A stretch of 64,000 bases of DNA from Magnaporthiopsis rhizophila (lineage: Eukaryota; Ascomycota; Sordariomycetes; Magnaporthales; Magnaporthaceae), in assembly GCA_003049465.1 (NCBI GenBank), contig PYSS01000019.1, positions 62,001 to 126,000 of the forward strand, written 5' to 3'. Position 1 is the stretch's first letter. Each line of letters starts with the position of its first letter. This document shows positions 56,542 to 64,000 of this stretch, piece by piece. Made by a program: the position numbers and the translations under genes. The notes beneath the pieces were generated by a model. It did no database searches, was not told the DNA's origin, and saw nothing but the letters and a program-made list of their open reading frames with translations.

Positions 56542-59469
56542 CTACAACTGCAGTCCCGTACCCCTCTTATTGCGAAAGAACTTGCTGAGCGCCCCCATGA
56601 GCCCCGGAAGCCCGCCCTCCCTCGCCTGCCTCTCCTCCGACCCGCCGGGTGCCGGCATCCCACCGCGGATCCAGCCGGGCAGCTTGTTCCTGATCCTGTC
56701 GGTCCCGAAGCGGCGGTCGAGCAACACGATGGCGGCGTAGTCGCCCCTGTGCCGGATCGCGCGCCCGATGCTCTGGTTGACGGCGCGCATACACGCGTTC
56801 TCGTAAAAGTCCCGCGCCGCCTGCTTCCCCGCCGCCGCCGCCTGGTCCCGCGTCATGGTGTGTGCGGGGACCGCCGTGCCCGCTCCTCCCTGGTGGTGGT
56901 TGCTGGGCGGTTCCGCTGCTTGGCCGTTCTGCTGCTGCTGGTGCTTGCCAAGAAGTCTGTCGACCGTGGAGGACTCAATGTACTCCATGCGCGCCTTCCA
57001 CTCGGGAGAGGCAATGTTAGGATACGGCAGACCTACAATGACGACGCAGCGACCGAGGCGGTCCGAGAAGTTGATGCCCTCGGACATCTTCCCGCCGACG
57101 ACACTGAGGAGCAGCGCGCCGTTCTGTGCGGCTTTAACCGGCTTCGTCGTCATCCCATCGGTCGGCTTGCCGCCATCCGCGTCTCCTCCAAGTATGGCGC
57201 TGCTGTAGCTCTGCAGCACCTCCTCGCTCGAGCCACCCTTGGATTCTCGGAAGACGGCCTTCTTCGCCTGGAGCCTGTCCCAGATCGGAGGCGGCCCGGT
57301 TGGCCCGCCCGGCCTCTCCTTCCAGGCGGCAACGACCTCGTCGAGGTATCCGTAGCTCGGAAAGAAGACGACCACGCCATCCGGGACCACGGAGCATGTG
57401 TTGAGGATGGCCGTCCCCAGCTGCTGTATCATGTTCTTGTCTCGACGCTTCTGGAAGCTGAACTCGAACACGTCGCTACCCGTGCCGTTTGCAGCAGTGG
57501 GACCAGGCCGCATGCTGGATAGGGTCCAGACGCACAAGTTCGATGGAGGTATAACGTGCCCGCAGCTGAGGGTAGTGATCTTGGCGGGTTGATGCGTGGG
57601 AAACAGGTGCGTCTCGTAATCTTGGAACGGGGACATGGTGCCGCCGGCCAGGATGATGGCTCGCGCGCTCGAGGCAATAGACGAGAACGCGTGCGTAGGG
57701 GACAGGAGAAGATATGAGAGCTTGATATCCGGCTTGTCTGTGGGGGACGCAGCAGACAGCCTCTCGAAGAAGATGCGGCCTTCTGAGCTGAGGTTCGTCA
57801 AGGCCAGGAGAAATCCCGATAAACTGTGGAGCACCGGCGAGGAGCGCGAGGTTGCCTGCTGTCCGGCAGCTTCGGCCTTCTTCTCATCCAGGCGCGTGGC
57901 GTAACTCTCAATCTTGAACGCAAGCTTGGATTCTTGGATGTAGCCAACAAGCGTAAACATGTCCATCTGGTCCAACCCCTTCGTCTTGAGCAGGACGCGC
58001 GGGTCGACGATTCCCTGCTCCGTCTTGGCTTCGAACGTCCGCTCCAGCCACTCGGACAGGCCCTGGACCACACGCGCAACCTGGCCAACCATTATACGGT
58101 TCTCGCCCTTGAGTTTCTTGCCAAAGCGCTTGGCGTATACCGACAGCATCTCCCGGGCCCTGCGCAGGTCTTGCAGGCGGATCTCGGCGGCGTGGACGCC
58201 GGCGACGGCATCCATGATGTTGTGGGCCTCGTCAATGACAACAACGCTGCCCTTGAGGTCGATACCGAACGCGTCTCTTGCACTTCTCTGCAGAAGCAGT
58301 GGGTAGGGCAGCGTGATGATCTCGGCGCCGGGGATGGCGGTTCGCGTCGCGTAGTACGGGCACACGCGCAGGGATTTGCCGAGCCGGTGCGCGTCCTCGA
58401 TGTCAGGCAGCGTGGCCAGGGCCGTGTCGCGGAACTCGTGCGTCTCGCTCAGGTTCTCTTGGTTGGGCACAAAGGGGCACTTGTTCCCTTTGGAGCCGGA
58501 CTTTGGCGTTTGCAGCTCGGCGCAGCGGTCGTTGATGGCGGAAACGCTCCCAAGCCGGGCCACGGCCGGGTTGATGCAGAGCCGTTGCCGCGACGAGAGA
58601 GGTACATGCTTGACGCACTCGGTCTGGTGTCTGTCTGTCTGGCCTTGGTCTGTCCCTGCCGAGGAGGCGGGGAAGGATGGAGGGAAATTCGGCCGCCTGA
58701 GTTCTGATATGAATTGCGAAAGCTGCGAGTGTGTCCTAGAGGTGTAGAATATCTTGACTTCCTCCTCAGCGAGCTCGGCATCTTCGGTCCCCTCCTTAGA
58801 GGGCCCCATCCCGGCCTTCTCTAAGAGGTCCCTCGTCTCCTTGCTCAGCCAGGAGTTGGCAGCTTCGGCGTCCGCCGAATCCCGGCCGCGGTTCCAGTCG
58901 AGCAAGAACTCATCGTCTTCTTCGTCATCTTCATCCCCGGCGGCGGTGGGTCGCCCCTTGTGCCGAGGGAGAGGCCTGTCATCGTCGAGCATTCGACGTC
59001 TCTTAGCAGCACGCTTCTCATCGAGCTTCTCCTTCTCGCGGATCTGCTGCAGCCGGCTTTCTCTCTCTTGCCACCGCTGGACCAGCTCGTCTCTTTTGCG
59101 GCGCAGCACCTGCTCGACGACCCAGTCAGGCTCGCCCTTGAGCTGACTGGCGGCATCACCAAGCGACAAGTCGAAGCGAGCTCTCTTGTGTCGGCGAAGC
59201 CATGTGATACATGCACAGATGAGTGAGAGAGACTTGCCCTGTGCGCGTTGTGAAAAAGATTAGCGCGACGCGTAACAAAGCAGAAAGGATATTGTCACAC
59301 TTACCGTGCCCGTTGGGCTCTCCAAAATGCCGACTTGGCCGTCGCCTTGCTGCAGGACATTGTATACCGTCCTCATGAATTGCAGTTGCACGTCGTATGG
59401 CGTAAAGGGGTGGTTGAAATCGACGCCTGTGGCTTCATTATCTGCCGACTCGAGCATCGTAGTCTCCAT
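56542..59469 (-). CDS. chl1: ATP-dependent DNA helicase CHL1/DDX11-like
   Basis: Superfamily 2 iron-sulfur DNA helicase of about 953 residues, in the XPD/RAD3-CHL1 family, which works in sister-chromatid cohesion and replication-fork repair in the nucleus. Exon 1 is 59469-59305, the intron 59239-59304 and exon 2 59238-56542. The splice falls inside Walker A, restoring ESPTGTGKS (residues 50-58). The Q-motif region is HPFTPYDVQLQFM. A charged Lys/Arg/Glu insert (about 90-170) is typical of CHL1. Fe-S ligands are likely among CVKH, LCINPAV, RCAEL and KCPF. The DEAH box is at 391-394 (VVIDEAHNIMD), and helicase motifs V and VI appear as GGKMSEGINF and QSIGRAIRHRGDYA. The gene looks intact. Confidence 0.92.
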
Positions 59470-59750
59470 TCTGACCGCCAATCCTGTTGCTTGCTCAAGA
59501 TGGTTGCGAACTCAATTACTCAGGGCCCAGTAAGTGAATCGATTGAACTGAGGGCATATACACGAAGAGGATGAGGGAATTGCTAATGGTCGGCAGGGAT
59601 ACCCGGCGCTAATTGATAGAAAGCTCATATCCTTGTACCCCTCGTTGAGCATATCAATTGTGAACCAGATTTAGTGGTGGGGCTCCCTGAGGCTTGGGCC
59701 TACAGTGCCCAGCCAGAATTCAAACGCTGTCACTAGAAATCGCCAGAGAA
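59470..59750. other. Short region between genes
   Basis: Promoter of the helicase gene and 3' flank of the acyltransferase-like gene. Nothing else seen. Confidence 0.5.
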
Positions 59751-61625
59751 TCATCGCCGTTCAATCTCGGCCAGCTCCTCCTCCACCATTTTCCACACAT
59801 CGCGACGCAAAGACCCCTGGACCCAGGCACCGCCCCTGCCCCTCCCGATGGTGAACAGTTGCATTTTCGACATCAGACAAGCATTCCCGTTTCTGGGCAC
59901 CATGAACGCCACCGGCGTGCAGCCCTTCAGCTCTTGCGTCTGCGTCTGCTGGCCATCCCCAGTCTTCTCGTCGTCGTTGCCATCCTCCAGCCGCCCGCTC
60001 CCCTTCACAACGGCCGGCTCGAACATGTTCGAGTCGTACATGGTGCCGACGTCGAGACTACTAAACATGATTAGCGCCGTTCGCGGACCCCCGGCCATGT
60101 TCGCCGTGGCTGGCAGATGGTCACGCACAGCCTTGACCATCATTATCCCCTTCGCCCTCAGCTGCGGCTCCGTCGTGCCCGCCGCGATGTGAGAACGGGA
60201 GGCTCCTGCAATAATCCCCAGGGAAGATGGTGATGATGATGAAGATGCCGCCGACGAAGACGGCGAGGAAGAAGAAGGCTTGTGATCGTCCCTGTCGTCC
60301 CAAAACACATGCGCCGGCAGCAGCGTCTGAACACTCAGGACCATGTTGGTCAAAAATACGCTCTGTGTGGCGCCGGGAATACTGGCGGTGACGGTGGGGA
60401 TCCTGTCGCGCACGTCGACGACGGAGAAGAGATTGACGAGCAGCCGCGAGCTCCTGGGCCGCCCACGCGCCGCCGCCCGCGTGAAGAAGCTCATCAGGGC
60501 ATCGTTCTCGCTGATGAACGGCTTGCCCGTCACATGGTCGGCCACAATGCCCCGCGGGAACAGCTTCTCGTCAACGCCACCCTTGTCCGGCCTCTTTTTC
60601 TTGGGCGTTCCGCTTCCGCCCAACTTGGCCTCGCCCGTCTTTGACCCTAGCGAGCCCGGAGCTGCTCCGTTGTCGAGCGCTTCCAGTCCGGCGAGCGCCT
60701 CCTGCCGAAGCTTGACGAGAGTGGCCTTGGGAACCCACACCATGTGCTGCTCCATCTTGTCGCCAAACATGAGGCTCACCACCAGGTACACGATGCACAA
60801 AAAGTACAGCAAGACATTCGTCACCATCTCCTCGGCCATGAAAAACTCCTCCTCGGGTATCCTGACCGCCGGTCCGTCCTTGGCCGTCAGGGTTCCCATG
60901 GGGTCGTAGCGTAGCGACAGCATCGGGGGTACGAACTCGTCGCCGCCGGCCAGTACGACCGCCCAGGCCTGCAGGACCTGGCTCAGGCCCACGCCGTCCA
61001 TGGCCATGTGCGGCCATCCGAGCGTGACGAGCGTGGCGTCGGCGAAGGTCACGACATGCAGCCAGAGCAGCGGCGCCCCCGAGCTCAAGTAGTCCTTGAG
61101 CGTCCTGGGAGCCTCTGGCGGCGGCGCGAAGCTGTCGAAGGTGGCGCAACCGGCTTGCACCGAGGCCTTCCCCGGGGTAGCTCGCGGTAGCTTGCGGCCA
61201 AGTTCGTGGTCGTCGACCCGGACGCAGTGCACTTCGCTCGTGAAGGCGACCGCGGGCCTGTCCTCAGTGAATTGCTTCGGTATATGGTACTCGAGCTTCC
61301 CCGCGGCCTATTTTATTTTTCTCCTCTCAACCGTCTTTCAGTCTCGTGCGCTTCCCAGATCAAGCGATAGCACGCCCGCCGGTTGCGCAACAACACTTAC
61401 ATTTCTGCGAATCCTAGCACCCAGCTTGCGCCAGTCGCCAATGGTCGCAAGGCGCGCCAGAGAATCCCGGAGCATCTCAGCATCCAGGACCTCGTCAAAC
61501 CGGAGCATGGTCCAGACCACCATGTTGGCCATATCATAGCATGCATCCAGCTCGTGGACCGGAAACACGTCGTCGGTTGGGTCGCGGCCCGGCCGACCCC
61601 GGGCCCAGCCCATTAATCCTCGCAT
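59751..61625 (-). CDS. Condensation/acyltransferase-like protein
   Basis: Protein of about 593 residues with the CoA-dependent acyltransferase or condensation fold found in BAHD enzymes and alcohol acetyltransferases; fungal relatives are often mislabelled LysR family regulatory protein. Exon 1 is 61625-61401, the intron 61308-61400 and exon 2 61307-59751, restoring KLGARIRRNAAGKLEYHIP. The catalytic HxxxD is HMAMD at residues 175-179. A membrane-like helix (VLLYFLCIVYLVVSLMF) lies near 238-254, and a Ser-rich insert near 440-460. A DFGWG-type second motif is not obvious, so catalysis is less certain. The start could instead be the ATG 12 bases further in. It may transfer acyl groups to a metabolite. 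Confidence 0.82.
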
Positions 61626-62776
61626 CTCGCGGCGGAACACTACCGTGTCGTACTCTCCTTTTCTGTGGCTTTTTTTGCGCGCTCCTGCCCTGAAGCTTTG
61701 TAGTGTCAGTCAACCTCCAGGAGCAAGTAAGTATGCCAATCTTCTCACAGTTTCCACTCAAACCCACGTCCACGTCTCCCAGGGGGATTGACCGTGAGGT
61801 TCCAGCCGTCTAGCCGCCGCCCTGGCTCGACAGACATCTCAGCGAGAGGTTAAACCGACCCTCTGGCCGAAAACGGGCTGCTCAGCCTATTTTTGTACTC
61901 CTAGGTCACCGAAACCTCATTGAGTTTCTGCTGCCGGATCTAAGCTTGCCGACGTGCCATTCATGGGATAAAAGCTACATGCACAGTGTTGCAAGGCGTC
62001 GCCGCCATGACTTAAGGTTCAAGACAGGGCCGGTAGAGCGACGAAATTACTGCTGCTGAGCAGAGAAATTATGATTCGTTCCAAACACCGCGTATACCTT
62101 CATGTTCGAGACGATGCTTCTTGCGCACCCTTCCTGGTTCACAAACCCTAGACTCGAGTGAACCCAGACCCGGCATGGTAGGGAAAACAATTATTCCAAC
62201 ACGGGAAGTATTTGGGTGGAATCCCTGTCCAAGCGCATGGGACTGACACGCATTCGCCCACGCCCAAAGACGTTGGGGCGGAACCACCCTATTTGCTCGG
62301 TGCCCGTGCTCGGTGCTTGATCCGTGACGACCTCTCCTGACCGCCCGAACGCTTGAAACGGTCACCCGAGGGTTGTAAACACAGGATGAATCCCATGCGG
62401 AATTCGGGGTAACTACCCAAATATTCGAATCATCGAAAAACTTTTTGCTTTTGGTGGCTACATCGCTCTGGCTTAGATCCCAATGCGAATTCCGGGATGC
62501 TCGCACCCCATGGCCCGAAGGACGTTTTATAATTCCCGAAATTTTCCGACTGAATTTAAATGTGAAAAGGACGTGAACTAGTAAGGTCGGGCTGCTTGGT
62601 TTGAAATCATTCAATCTACCTATTGTTTAAACCTATATTAAGAAGGCGGAAACTGTACGGCGGATCCGGGAAAGCTCGGAGTCAAGCGGGCGGCCTCGAC
62701 GGTTTCTCCGCTGAAACGGGGCAGAAAGTGAGTTCAATTCAACATCGTCCAGCGTGGCTGACCCTGGAGGCGCTGG
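61626..62776. other. Intergenic region, 1.15 kb
   Basis: Promoter of the acyltransferase-like gene and flank of the decayed gene. No coding signal seen. Confidence 0.5.
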
Positions 62777-63914
62777 TCATTCTATCGCTTCCGAAGCGTT
62801 TAAGTCGGCAGCATCTCCCTCGATGATGTTAACGGTATTTCTCAGATACTCAATTTCAAGAATGAGCAGCGCTCGACATGTAATCGTGCAAGCAAAATAA
62901 CAGAAAAAAATCGCAAGGACATCGGTGGGATAGATAAAAAGGAGGCTAGAAAAGATCCAGGTGCCGAATATGAAATGCGCGACGGTGGCGATGGATGCGA
63001 GCCACGAGAAGACGACAAACCAGCCCGTTTCGCGTCGAGTTTTAAGGCAGGCGAAAACCCAGGCTGAACTCTAGTTCCACCCGGCGCGCTAAAACGGCAA
63101 GAAGCGGCTCCGGGTGCCTAGAGGGCATGGATGGCTCTAAGGTATAGCGGCAGGCGGTCGCCGCCATCGCCAGAATGTGGGGAATGACGACATGAAGCCC
63201 CAAAGCCGGGGGAAGGAAGCTGTTGGTCCACGCAAAGCTGCAAACGCCAAGCTCGGATATGTCGCTGGCAACGAAGGTCTGGATTGAAAGGACGGTGGTG
63301 GTCCCGAGGTACTGCGCGGCGATGATGAGCGCGACGACGACGCCCTCGTTCCTGGGTAGATTTGATAAGTGCCGGGGGGTGCTGCGGTCAAGTAACTGTC
63401 GCAGGCCGCTGCCAAAGTCGAAGCTTTTAACGGGGTTCGCGGCGGGCGAGCCCAGGCGCAGGAGGAGGGATAAAAGCGGCCGCTTTTGGCCGACGAGGCT
63501 CAGCTCGTGATTGCTAGAGCCCGCAATGCCCAGCAAAGCCGGGAGCAGACCCAAAAGGACCGCTGATGCTGCCACTGGTTTGTATATGTTGTTAGCCTAT
63601 AGGTATAGAAAGACTCGCCGAATACCAAGGAGACGGGGAGTCTGCTGACTATTCGCCTTCCACGATTCCGGTGTTTTTTTCCAACATGCAGTTGACTAGC
63701 TCCTCAGCGACACACTCTGGGTATCGCCGCAGTTGGGGGACGACATGGTCTTCCAGTGCTCATATTGCTCCCCGCAAAACCTGTCGCGCACCAATACGTA
63801 TATGGAGTCTTGGCGACCGAAGAATTGGTGGAACTTTCCCTTGTCCGCCGCGTCCGCGAAGCCATGCGCACACGCCAGCACCAGCACGGCGACAAGGATG
63901 CATTCTGGTCCCAT
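62777..63914 (-). pseudogene. Frameshifted multi-pass membrane protein gene
   Basis: Minus-strand gene of a fungal membrane protein of unknown function. It begins with a signal peptide (MGPECILVAVLVLACAHGFA) and IYVLVRDRFCGEQYE, then must change frame near 63755 to read DHVVPQLRRYPECVAEELVN. After a likely intron ending at CAG near 63576 come membrane helices (ASAVLLGLLPALLGIAGSSN, VVVALIIAAQYLGTTTVL and LPPALGLHVVIPHILAMAAT). Another frame change near 63050 is needed to continue as KTRRETGWFVVFSWLASIAT, with helices GTWIFSSLLFIY and VLAIFFCYFACTITC, to a TGA at 62779-62777. The donor of the intron is also not canonical. The pieces match in order, so this is one gene that is either recently inactivated or affected by sequence errors. 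Confidence 0.6.
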
Positions 63915-64000
63915 TTTCAATTCAGGTGACAATGGGCAAACGAGTAGTTGACAAAGCACGAGCTGCCGTGAAAATAGCAGGGATAACTCATTTTTAAATG

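Overview
The window reads as nuclear DNA of a filamentous ascomycete, most likely a Sordariomycete. GC-rich coding exons are split by short introns (40 to about 240 bp) with GT-AG borders, TATA boxes precede several genes, and there are many secreted or membrane proteins typical of such fungi. No bacterial, organellar, CRISPR or clear tRNA signal was seen. The class-level placement is inference from protein resemblance; no search was run. Where the reading frame alone was ambiguous, gene models were rebuilt here by joining exons whose phases and splice sites agree.

Layout, left to right. 0-5 kb: a small minus-strand gene of unknown function, then a protein kinase (1925-4875). 5-9.2 kb: a possible small gene and a six-exon CorA-like transporter with two 40-bp introns. 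9.3-11.8 kb: a decayed stretch holding a broken LysM gene and remnants of a second coding region. 12.9-19 kb: a secreted beta-propeller-like protein, a short-chain dehydrogenase and a two-RRM RNA-binding protein. 21.5-28.9 kb: a small secreted protein with an N-terminal His after cleavage, a secreted HExxH protein, a tannase/feruloyl esterase, a DUF1264 protein and a membrane protein. 29.5-34.8 kb: a wrecked hydantoinase/oxoprolinase gene beside an intact NCS1 permease, then a second tannase-family esterase. 35-36.2 kb: an AT-rich island. 36.3-44 kb: a cytochrome P450, an Mpv17-family protein, an unknown helical protein and a TmpA-like flavoprotein with eight introns. 44-49 kb: about 5 kb with almost no gene signal and one microsatellite. 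49-52.3 kb: a DUF218 protein and a membrane-anchored alpha/beta hydrolase. 52.9-56.3 kb: small uncertain genes and a fragment resembling the N-terminus of the spliceosomal helicase Brr2 with three in-frame stops. 56.5-61.6 kb: a CHL1/DDX11-type DNA helicase and a condensation/acyltransferase-like protein. The right edge holds a frameshifted membrane-protein gene.

There is no obvious co-regulated pathway or complete secondary-metabolite cluster. The best case for genes having worked together is the hydantoinase remnant next to the NCS1 permease, as if an uptake-plus-hydrolysis pair has lost its enzyme. Two tannase-family esterases, the LysM remnant, the small secreted protein and the HExxH protein suggest a plant-matter or surface-interacting lifestyle. 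Four decayed genes in one window, plus an AT-rich island and a transition-rich repeat pair, are compatible with RIP-like mutation and ongoing gene loss. I found no convincing new multi-gene system; the most useful leads are the decayed genes and the unusual introns.
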